Origin: Euperipatoides rowelli
Lineage: Eukaryota > Onychophora > Udeonychophora > Euonychophora > Peripatopsidae
Length of the DNA: 15,665 nucleotides
Direction: 5' to 3' (one strand)
Assembly: GCA_003024985.2 (NCBI GenBank)
Contig: PXIH01S0003077.1
The position numbers were made by a program, and so were the translations under genes. The notes under the pieces are model-generated. The model was not told where the DNA came from. It saw nothing but the letters and a program-made list of their open reading frames with translations, and did no database searches. Below are positions 8,334 through 15,665 of the stretch, in pieces; the first letter of the stretch is position 1, and every line of letters begins with the position of its first letter.

Positions 8334-9888
8334 TAAAAAGATTTTTGATAAATTAATTCATACATTTCTGATTAAAATAAAACAAAGAAAATTGTCCGAC
8401 TACAAAGCATCTCATCTAAAAATTGTTTGTGGCTTGTTAGAAATACTTGTCAATCTCATAATTGTACAGCTGGCGAATAACTTACTTTATCAAAAATTAT
8501 TGATGATTTAAGAGACTCAATTACAAACTAGGTTTCCATGTCAGTTAGTTCGATCCTCTCCCGTTCATCTAACTTTTTTTTTTTAAATACTAAGCACATA
8601 AAACATACTAACTCAAAGAACACCGATAAATACATACACTGACTTTTTAAAAATTTTCAACTTAATTCCCTTTATGCAACTTTTATAGCCAACCGTATTT
8701 TGGTTAATGGTTAAGTTTTGAGCAATATTCAGTAGTACAAATAATTTATTATTCTTTCAGAGTTATTTGACATTCTAACACACAAACAAAATTATTTTAG
8801 AAAACTCTGCATTTATTTGTTTTCCGTAATAATAATTAATATTGCAATAGACAGGAAAATTCTTCTTCGGCTCAGATATTTCATTACACTTTCATAAAAT
8901 TCACAAATTGAATGTTCGAAGCATGTTATTTAAAATGTTTTCTGATTTAAGATGGAATTTCCTTTGTAGATTTATAGTTATAACCAATAACTGATTTCAA
9001 CTATGAAATAATAAGATTGCTACATGCTGCTTGATGTTTAATTTAAATTAAGTCATACATGACAGGAAGTAAAATGATTGCAGAAATGTGCTAGTCCTGC
9101 ACAGCATTGTGGATAAATTTTTAAGAGACTGTAAAGGATGTTATGTAAACAAAAGTCACAGTAATAACCTAGGGATCCTTTTTTCTTTCAGTACTTATAT
9201 TTATTTAACTTGTGTTAATTGTCTGTATAAATGTACATAACATAATCCGAACACATGCAAGATTCTTCCCTAGTCAATGCCAACATCTAGAAAATTGCTT
9301 GAGGCATTCCATAAATTAAAAGATATCATATAAATAATAAGATTGAAGCCTCTTATGGGCAAAACATCTAATGGAAAGTTTTGAGAAGAAATTCCCATTA
9401 ACAGAGTTAATGATCTAGAAAAGTGCTTACATTAGCCTACTTGTTTCTTTTTGTCATAAAAGAAATATTTCACTTTGTTTCATACAATTACAAAAAAGAA
9501 ATGAGTGCTAGATAACATCATTTCATTCTGTTCAGTACAATTTTTTAACCTAACTGACTTGTCAACTGCTTTCTTCTTTCATTCCAGGCAGCATAAGACA
9601 TAATTGATATATCTAGAGGGAAAGGAAATCTTAAATGCATATTTTTGGATATAGATCAATATATGTTTTAAAATAATGAATGAGGCAAAAATGTATATTT
9701 TCAGGATTATTAAGTAAATGAGACAAAATTTGTGAAAAATGCAAATTCTGTAATTCAGAGATAAATGGAAAATTAACATTAGAATTGATCTAAATGCAGA
9801 GATAATGTAGGCCAAAATGTAAATGTTATAGTTATGTCGGTTTTGGAATGAAGATTGGCTAGAATAAGGTTAGCTTATGTCTTTTTTC

Positions 9889-9960
9889 CCCGGGAATAAT
9901 AATCGGATTTACCTTCTGTCACCGGATAAAATTTGTCCCCGGAATGTCCCCCCTCCCCCT
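9889..9960. repeat. GC-rich repeat-like block with CCCCGG words
   Basis: CCCCGGGAAT, CACCGGATAAAATTTGTCC and CCCCGGAATGTCC follow each other and end in CCCCCCTCCCCC before a T tract. Read on the minus strand the words GGGGACAAATTTTATCCGG and TTCCCGGGG look like a diverged internally repetitive element. No ends or target duplication were found. Confidence 0.35.
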
Positions 9961-10024
9961 TTTTTTTTAAAAAAATTTATAGGCTCCTGATGTTAGCTAA
10001 AAACTGAAAAATTTTAATTTTCCA

Positions 10025-10039
10025 CCAAAAGAGGGCAGC
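10025..10039 (+). promoter_or_regulatory. CTCF-like core word
   Basis: CCAAAAGAGGGCAGC matches 13 of 15 positions of the CTCF core CCASYAGRKGGCRSY, including all of AGRKGGCRSY. A single motif match does not prove binding. Confidence 0.25.
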
Positions 10040-10656
10040 AAAAGCACTAGCCAGTTTCGTTATTCTTGGCACAAGCTCTTAACTGTGTTCTCTTTAGAAC
10101 AGATGAAATCATGACTGTGAACTTAGGTGCTCTTTTTCACCACATGCTACCTGTAGTGTGTAGCAGTGTCTTTGTCTAAAAAAAAACAAAGTAATTGGTC
10201 AGTGATTGAATCTGAATGATTTTACATTTCTTAGGTGTGAATAATAAACTTCTGCATTTTATTCATTGTGCAAAACAACAAGTTGGGGGACGACTTCCGT
10301 TGCAGAACACATGGCTAAGAAGAGACATAAAACGCAGTGCTTTGCATGTGTAGCAGCAGAAAGTACCGGTAATCTCACTTTTCAAGAAAGCTATGCCAGA
10401 TAAAATTGTTGACAGCCATCTATGGATTTTGTGTAAAAACATCTGGTAACCTTAAAATGCATATTTTGGGAAATACAGTGTATAATTGTATTTAAATATT
10501 TTAGCCTATACTGTATTATTAATAATTATATTTGCAAACAATTTATTTAATGATCTTTTTTGTAGGAATTCTTTTAAGTTGAATTAATTTTGCTGCGAGT
10601 TACTTCATAAAACATTCATGAATTGGTATTTCTCTAAATTTTCAGATTATGAAATA

Positions 10657-10686
10657 ACAAATATATTCTATACAAATATATTCTAT
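10657..10686. repeat. Perfect 15-bp tandem duplication
   Basis: ACAAATATATTCTAT occurs at 10657-10671 and again, without change, at 10672-10686. The lack of any difference suggests a recent slippage event. Confidence 0.9.
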
Positions 10687-10754
10687 AAGAATCAGCTGAA
10701 TTAAATGGCTGTATTTGTCTCTTTAAAATACTACAAAATAATATCAAGATTATA

Positions 10755-10808
10755 GTCTAAACCAGGACCCTCTTCCCATCTAGATAGGAAGGGGGTCCTG
10801 GTCTAAAC
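10755..10808. mobile_element. 38-bp palindromic micro-element with perfect 8-bp target duplication
   Basis: GTCTAAAC stands at 10755-10762 and again at 10801-10808. Between them 10763-10800 starts CAGGACCC and ends GGGTCCTG. The 19-base halves are inverted copies with 17 of 19 positions pairing, and there is no loop. An 8-bp duplication with CA...TG inverted ends is the signature of hAT-superfamily insertion. The element has essentially nothing but its ends. In the TRAPPC8 transcript it lies about 140 nt after the U12 donor and would fold into a strong hairpin. Confidence 0.65.
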
Positions 10809-10929
10809 TATTTCATGTTAGCCTAGTTACAGTATATAAAAAAAATTTTGAAAAAATAAACAAAAATATAAAAATTACTATTTTCTAAATCTTTAATAAG
10901 GCCATTTATATATCTCATCAATTTATTTA

Positions 10930-10938
10930 AAAGGATAC
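10930..10938 (-). other. U12-type splice donor GTATCCTTT
   Basis: Read on the minus strand, the nine bases after the last exon base (10939) are GTATCCTTT, a full match to the minor-spliceosome 5' consensus. Confidence 0.85.
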
Positions 10939-11028
10939 AGCCAATAAAATGCCTTAAAAATTCATGATCATAAGGGTATGCCACTTGGAGAAAGGTTTCT
11001 CTGTAAGCTTCAAACCAAGGAGTAGATA
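10939..11028 (-). CDS. TRAPPC8: TRAPPC8 internal exon with the TPWF.YRETFLQ block
   Basis: This is the first recognisable exon in transcription order. A long T-rich tract precedes the acceptor TATTTGTAG (ends 11029). The exon supplies TA to a split codon, then 29 codons and one base (T). It reads STPWFEAYRETFLQVAYPYD, then HEFLRHFIG. Vertebrate TRAPPC8 has TTPWFESYRETFLQ....LDHEFLNHYLA, so the match is close and ungapped. TRAPPC8/Trs85 is the defining subunit of TRAPPIII, the exchange factor for Rab1/Ypt1 acting in ER-Golgi traffic and autophagy. This block lies in the N-terminal part of the Trs85-family domain. Reading past the donor stays open for about 28 codons, so the boundary was set by the U12 consensus and by alignment. 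Confidence 0.94.
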
Positions 11029-11432
11029 CTACAAATACAAAAAAAAAATTAGCATTAAAAAGAAAAATGATGTAAATAAATCCCATGTACAATGTCACCC
11101 AAGGAAAGAATCAAAACAGTAGCAAACATTTATATAGGCCTAAATGCTCACCATTTTGGCTAATCGCTAAATCAATTTCAAGAAGGTCAGAATCTAAAAA
11201 AGTATAAATTTAAAACTGAAACCATGCAAAAATAAAAAAACAAAACAAAAAATAAAAATAAAAAAAAATAAATAAATGGCTAAATAAACAAACTAAGACT
11301 AATAAATAAAACTGAAAACTTATAGTGAGTCCATATTTATTGTTTATTATTGTTTGTATTGATTCACCATGTGAAGGGCTAACTGATATGTTTGCAAATT
11401 CTTTAGATCTACTTTCTTAATGGGGCTTTTAC

Positions 11433-11807
11433 TATTTTAGAATAAATGCTACATTCATAGCCAATCAGATATGAGATCGTAAACTGTGTGAAAATTAACT
11501 TCCTTTACAAAAGAAAATCAATGATACTAATAATTATATTCATGTATTTTAATTTGCATGTGCGAGCGCATGCCTAATATGTCAATATGTGCAGGGAGTG
11601 GCTTCTGTCATTTCCAACTCGTATTTATTTCTGTATATAGTTTTGTATTCAGCTGGCAGGAGCCATTATGCCATTTGTCCACCTCTAGTAGTTCCAGTCT
11701 GCAGAGTCATTTTATTTGCACATAAGGTTTTTTCATTTGTAAATATTACTTAAAAGCGAGTGGCGGTCTTACTTACCATTTTAGAATAAAAAGATACATT
11801 CATTCCA
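11433..11807. repeat. Diverged direct repeat pair about 345 bp apart
   Basis: TATTTTAGAATAAA..TACATTCAT at 11433-11459 recurs as CATTTTAGAATAAA....TACATTCAT at 11778-11804, each preceded by a cTTactta/ctTTTact-like word. It could be two ends of an old element or a chance AT-rich match. Confidence 0.35.
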
Positions 11808-12535
11808 GTTTTACAGTTCTTAAATATTTATCCCCCTGCACAGTAACCCATTGTTCCAGAAAGATTCATTACAAACTATGGTATATAGTTTTTAATGAGC
11901 ATCAGTAAAATAAAATCCAGCTTTACACAATGTCTTATTTTTAATTTTACATTTATAGGCTAAATATACTTATTACAATTTATAATGAATCGGCAAATTT
12001 ATGAAATGCTAGAGACTGAGAAGTGATGAGAAGATTTTTTCACCGGTCACAATGTAATGTCAACTTTCCGTACTTTATATTATAAAGCTGAGCATAAAGC
12101 AGAAAACGTGACTTCTAATAAATGTTAAAACATACCATGACTTACCAATGGATACACATTACTTGTTAGCTCAGGTATTTCAATCAAGATTTTTACCCAA
12201 TTTATCATTAGGCTACTAACGAGGGTTTTGAAATGCATGAAATTGAAAAGAATAAACCCATGTTGAAGCTGAAGAAAGTGAAACACACAAAATGATGAGA
12301 ATATCTTCATGAAAATGATAAAACCATTACATCAAATCAATCCATCGAACAGCAATTAATTCATGCATTACAATCAACAATCTGATCAGAAATTTATAAA
12401 TATTGAAGGAAGTATCAACTATGACCAGGATATACTTACCGGTATTAGTATTTTTTAAAAAAAAAAAAGCATCTGGACAAGAGAGCCATAAGAAAAATCT
12501 TTAGCAGTATCTTAGAATGCTGATCAAGGGCACAT

Positions 12536-12853
12536 GTGCACTTATCATTTGTTCAGGGGGAAAATAGGGTGGTGCCCTTATTCGGCACAATGCTAGTGAA
12601 CCTTAAATTTACCACAATGCACTGCAAAACTGTCGAGGCACATTTGTTTGGCTAGAATCAAAATTCTTTAAAAGACTGTTTTTCAAAATGGTGCACTTAT
12701 TTGGGTTACATGGAAACACTCTCCTGAACATTAGATGAGGTAAAAACTAGGGGGCGCAGTAGCATGGCAGTGATCAGAAAGTTGAAGTGTGGTGATGTTG
12801 CACTTTACCTAATTTTGGATGAGAAATATGGACGACGCACTTATTTGGTGTGG
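12536..12853 (+). repeat. Cluster of GTGCACTTATTTGG-like words, four copies
   Basis: GTGCACTTATCATT (12536), GTGCCCTTATTCGG (12572), GTGCACTTATTTGG (12691) and ACGCACTTATTTGG (12835) share the frame (g)(t)GCaCTTATtyGG. They lie in a block of about 320 bp that is richer in G and C than its flanks. A fifth GTGCACTTAT is at about 1798. The block is probably a decayed internally repetitive element of unknown family. Confidence 0.5.
12744..12758 (+). promoter_or_regulatory. CTCF-like core word
   Basis: AAACTAGGGGGCGCA matches 12 of 15 positions of CCASYAGRKGGCRSY and contains the canonical CTAGGGGGCGC centre. It lies inside the 12536-12853 repeat cluster and has the same orientation as the word at 10025. 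Confidence 0.3.
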
Positions 12854-13439
12854 GCCCTGTGGCAGCATTCTACACTAACACAGAATGAAAAATAAATAAA
12901 TCATTTGGATAGCTTTAAATACAACATTTAATGATGAGAGAGATTAGTATAATAAATTAATATTTCAAAAGCTAATGGATAAATTTCTAGGCAAATGTAT
13001 GAATCAACCACACCACAAAATAAAAGGAGCATAATTCAGTAGAGTCCAAATTTTTTTTATCAAAATTGACAAATTTAAAAAAAAAAAAAAATGTACCATG
13101 TTTTTATTTATTTGCTAAAATTTAATAGCCAAAGCTTTTTTTTTTTTTTGGCTATCAACTTTTGACAATTCTACAGATATTGGTGGCCATTTTGCCAAAT
13201 TTGGTGATTAGTGGAAACGTTGGACAACAAGTCTAATTACAGTACTACACAATATAAAATATTATAAGTCTAGGCTATCTATTTATTTATAATTTTCCAA
13301 AATATTATTTCAAGGAAATTTGAATATTTCTTGATCTAGTCATCATCAGTTAACTTATCTTTGGTTTTAAGAATTTCAGATTTTATTTAAAAGACATAGT
13401 TAAAAAGAATAGCATCATTAAAAATAAGGCTAACATTTT

Positions 13440-14744
13440 TGGGATTGAAAATCTCAGACCTACAGTATATGAATGAAAACTTGGATCAGAAAATTATTGC
13501 ATCAATCTTGAATGACAAATTGTCTATTTTACTGGGTAAAGTTTTGAACCCATTTAGTCTATATTTCCAAAAAAAGGAGCATCTATTAACACACTCTTAT
13601 GCTTATTAATGGACTTTTTTAACTGTTAAGATAGTCTACAATTCTAATCTTATATTTAAATCAGACTTTTGCAAATGTCTTCCATCAATTTTTATGTTCT
13701 AAAATTGTTGAAACTATTGGAAAATGTAACCTATCTCCAGCATTGAATAATTACCCGCTAACTAAAACAAATGCTCTGAAATTCAAAGGCCATACCAGCA
13801 ATAAATAAATTTAGAGTATTATGCTCAATTTCTCAGGGTTCTGCATTAAGCAGCAATTTGTTCAATCTCTATATAAATAGTAAAGTTCATAGGACTTCCA
13901 TTTGCATTGATTGGAGAACTGTGTAAGATTAAATTTCAAGATCTAATCCTAAACAAAATTAAAGATGTGTGTGCTAGTATTAAATGTAAAAATTTATCAA
14001 TTTCATTTAAGGCAAAAATTGTTAGTGTTTGTTATACCAATATGAATTACTACTTACCTTATTTTAGGTTAACACAAAGATTCATAAACATGATTTACAG
14101 GATAATTGCTGACACGCTTTGGGGAGGAAAACATTATATTGGAAAACTAAAATTAATGGTGCCAAGAAACTTGAGCGTCTTAGACTTAAATGACATTTGT
14201 ATGTGGCACAACTCATCAGTCAATTTTTTTCTCAAGCTTTTACAATTTTTACATGATTTTTTTTTTTTAGAACACCTCCACCACTAGGTATTAATTTTGT
14301 TTCAGGACAGCTTTCAAGACTACTGAAAACTTATATAAATGTAATTGTTGAGTTTGACTTGAGATCTTTCAGTAAGATTTCTTATAAGATGCTATTTAAA
14401 TTAAGATTTTAGCTTCCATATATAGGCTAGTTAGCGTCCAAGTCTTGCTTTAAAATATTAAAGGATTTATCTTCTTTGCAACTTCACCTGCAATACTGAA
14501 CTTAAATTGCTAAATAATGGCTTACCTGTTAGAAACCTACTGGTTCAAAATTTAAACATAACATTGAAGTCAATTGCTGTTTTTGTCATGAATAAGAAAT
14601 GTTATCTACATCATATATTCTTTGATTGCGAACAATTAGATAAAGTGAGACGTTATAAAAACATAGCTAATCTTAATTATTTCACTGAAACTCTTTTATA
14701 AATAATTTCCAAGAAGAGTTTCTAAAAATAATAAAAAAAAAAAA
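13440..14744 (+). pseudogene. Broken non-LTR retrotransposon ORF2 remnant (L1/Tx1-like LINE)
   Basis: Plus-strand fragments in shifting frames keep the order of an L1/Tx1-type reverse transcriptase. From about 13485, KIIASILNDKLSILLGKVLN resembles the fingers region. Near 13655-13700, FHQFL follows the place of the AFDxVxH motif, whose aspartates are lost. At 13828-13878 there is SQGSALSSNLFNLYI (the QG.pLSp.LFnlYi motif). The F.DD catalytic box is missing, apparently deleted. The thumb at 13955-14190 includes SFKAKIVSV, DTLWGGKHYIGKLKLMVPRN and LDLNDI. From about 14278 other frames continue with LGINFVSGQLSRLL and FDLRSFSKISYKMLFKLRF. A zinc-knuckle-like end at 14570-14640 (CCFC in one frame, HHIFFDC in another) is split by a frameshift. 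An A-rich tail closes at 14744. It is antisense to TRAPPC8 and certainly inactive; it is 5' truncated or decayed beyond recognition upstream. Confidence 0.85.
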
Positions 14745-14949
14745 CACAGTAACTTAATAAATTATTTTGTTGATGTTTCAGTGTTGCCTGTATAGATACT
14801 CAATTTTTTTTTTACACTATATTTATAGACTTAAAAAAAAATTAAAATTTTACTGGCCTAAATTATTAAGCAAAAACTATTATAGGCCATGTTTTTTTGG
14901 GGGAGGGGAAGTAGATAAGCATAGTAAATCTATATAAAAAAAAGTAGAA

Positions 14950-15192
14950 ATGTATGTAGCCTATATTAGTAAAGTTTGCTTCTCCTCAACCACTCATCCC
15001 AGTGCAATATTTACTTTATTTGAAAGCTCTGCTACAGCTGATCCGACAGATGCTAATTTTAGGCTCCCTAGGACCTTCACTGCTCTTTCGATGAATTTTT
15101 GAAATTTTTTGGTAAAAGGAGCTCTAAAGTTTTCTGATCAGCTGTATCTAATAGCAAACTCTGGAGTTCCAATTGCTCCAGAAACAGCCTGA
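14950..15192. other. Coding-like GC-richer patch, strand unresolved
   Basis: The block is clearly richer in G and C than its flanks. On the minus strand 15188-14994 is open for 64 codons apart from one TGA at codon 17, and the part after it reads SENFRAPFTKKFQKFIERAV, then KVLGSLKLASVGSAVAELS. A good-looking acceptor (TTGTTTTCTCAG) stands directly before it. On the plus strand an ATG at 14950 opens 50 codons (…HPSAIFTLFESSATADPTD…) to a TGA at 15100, and the same frame then runs 29 more codons to 15192. I recognise neither product. It may be a decayed gene fragment, a captured exon or part of an unidentified repeat. It also contains an 11-bp inverted pair (TACAGCTGATC 15033-15043, GATCAGCTGTA 15136-15146). 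Confidence 0.3.
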
Positions 15193-15273
15193 GAAAACAA
15201 TTTTAAAACTCATTTGTAGACATTGTGTGGCTTTTTTTGATAGTAAATAATATATGTCTACAAATCTACTGTA

Positions 15274-15313
15274 TATACAGGCTTATGTTTAAATTTAAAT
15301 GTAAGCCTATATA
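15274..15313. repeat. 40-bp near-perfect palindrome
   Basis: The two 20-base halves around TTTAAATTTAAA pair at 17 of 20 positions, with arms ending TACAGGCTTA and TAAGCCTATA. There is no loop. I see no flanking duplication that would mark it as an insertion. Confidence 0.6.
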
Positions 15314-15665
15314 AATCTATATGTAGGCTGTCATTTTATTGTTGAAAAATATGTAAATATAATAAAATCCCTTACATTATGATGTCTATTGATGTAATAA
15401 AGTTGTATAATATTTTTTTTTTTTTGTATATTTTGTCTATCTGGCTACTCCATTTATTTAAAGGTCAAATGTAACGGATTTTTTTAAAAAAAAATTCCAC
15501 TGGAAAAAAATAATTTAAAATGCATAAAAAAAAAGTTATTTAAAGATAAAATTAAGACTATTGCTATCCCGTCTGAGATTACAATTTGAAGATTCCACAT
15601 TTTGTTTTGGGTTTGAGATTATTTTATGATGAAATAGCCTCTACAGCTGTTCTCTTTGTAATGAT

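Larger units (their letters stand above)
7852..10938 (-). other. TRAPPC8: TRAPPC8 intron of U12 (minor spliceosome) type, 3087 bp
   Basis: The donor at 10938-10930 reads GTATCCTTT, an exact match to the U12-type consensus. At the other end CCCTTTAAC (7870-7863) is a fair U12-type branch site, about 12 nt before the TTTAG acceptor at 7852, with no long pyrimidine tract between. A standard U2 donor that keeps the conserved protein intact is not available here, because the coding frame up to this base (…HFIG) continues directly at 7851. The interior holds a hairpin (8297-8333), a GC-rich repeat (9889-9960), a CTCF-like word (10025-10039), a 15-bp tandem duplication (10657-10686) and a palindromic mini-element (10755-10808). 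The open minus-strand stretches at 7812-8027 and 9579-9815 show no family features. Confidence 0.85.
11029..15665 (-). other. TRAPPC8: TRAPPC8 upstream intron (more than 4.6 kb)
   Basis: No minus-strand match to the N-terminal TRAPPC8 blocks (MRDPNNQLH-, PPQPGAIRKLL-like) was found up to the window end, so the first exons lie beyond 15665. Contents: A-rich low complexity at 11223-11290, an old direct repeat pair near 11433 and 11780, a repeat-word cluster at 12536-12853, a broken LINE at 13440-14744, a coding-like patch at 14950-15192 and a 40-bp palindrome at 15274-15313. Strong GTAAGT donors on the minus strand at about 11777, 12146 and 12438 have no convincing exon behind them. Confidence 0.7.

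Noticed and set aside
8545-8560. AGTTCGATCCT resembling a tRNA/SINE B box
   Set aside because: No T-arm or acceptor stem pairing and no A box at the right distance; only a chance word.
9579-9815. Minus-strand frame of 78 codons rich in Ile, Phe and Leu
   Set aside because: The hydrophobic look comes from A/T codons; it has no conserved feature and lies in the U12 intron.
10290-10400. Short plus-strand frame starting MAKKRHKTQCFACVAAES, resembling a zinc-finger start
   Set aside because: Only one Cys pair, ends after about 29 codons, and there is no continuation in other frames.
10823-10938. Continuation of the TPWF exon frame for about 28 codons to a stop
   Set aside because: It is intron: the homologue diverges exactly at the U12 donor and resumes at 7851.
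11770-11830. Another GTAAGT donor on the minus strand after ATTCTAAAATG
   Set aside because: The sequence before it is a copy of a diverged repeat and has no TRAPPC8-like coding content.
12125-12310. Minus-strand frame of 61 codons ending near a strong GTAAGT donor at about 12146, a possible upstream TRAPPC8 exon
   Set aside because: The phase needed to join the exon at 11028 (one leftover base) hits a stop within a few codons, and no residue pattern matches the TRAPPC8 N-terminus.
13335-13350. TGATGATGA on the minus strand as a C box of an intronic snoRNA
   Set aside because: No D box (CTGA) or terminal stem within about 100 nt downstream. The similar word near 4412 also fails.
1-15665. 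CRISPR array, phage, operon or bacterial defence system
   Set aside because: No regularly spaced repeats, ribosome binding sites or compact genes; spliced exons show this is animal DNA.

Overview
This is AT-rich animal nuclear DNA, clearly eukaryotic. It has split exons with GT/AG introns, an LINE remnant, terminal-inverted-repeat element debris and long A/T homopolymers. The single host gene I recognise is TRAPPC8, the metazoan counterpart of yeast Trs85, on the minus strand. Six consecutive internal coding exons cover about 1.0 kb of coding sequence. Both the first exons and the 3' half of the gene lie outside the window. The element types (L1/Tx1-like LINE, CENP-B-helix transposase relic, hAT-like scraps) and the moderately conserved protein suggest an invertebrate such as a mollusc or tunicate. 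I cannot fix the phylum from sequence alone.

Layout, read in the direction of transcription (right to left): 15665-11029 is a large upstream intron. It holds a broken LINE, a GC-richer coding-like patch and several old repeats. 11028-10939 is the first visible exon, followed by a 3.1 kb intron (10938-7852) whose donor matches the U12-type (minor spliceosome) consensus. That intron carries a 38-bp palindromic mini-element with a perfect 8-bp target duplication. Exons 7851-7686 and 7567-7378 are separated by only 118 bp. A 1.9 kb intron with little in it follows, then an acidic Ser/Thr-rich exon (5447-5303). The next intron (5302-4331) is packed with mobile-element debris and contains a run of 21 G and a run of 11 C on the same strand. 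Exon 4330-4020 and exon 2705-2596 follow, separated by an intron with a ~50-bp minisatellite. The last 2.6 kb is intron with a CENP-B-type transposase fossil and a diverged tandem duplication.

The exons join in consistent phase at every junction (1, 2, 0, 1, 0, with phase 2 at the last donor). They give an open product collinear with vertebrate TRAPPC8 from its TPWF(E)xYRETFLQ block to its SATKKWF block. TRAPPC8 is the TRAPPIII-specific subunit that brings the Rab1 exchange complex to early secretory and autophagic membranes. Nothing else here looks like an active gene, and I see no operon, CRISPR, defence system or phage. The most distinctive observations are the U12-type intron with two in-phase acceptors, the hAT-like micro-palindrome, the over-represented palindrome TACCGGTA, and the opposed G21/C11 tracts in one intron.
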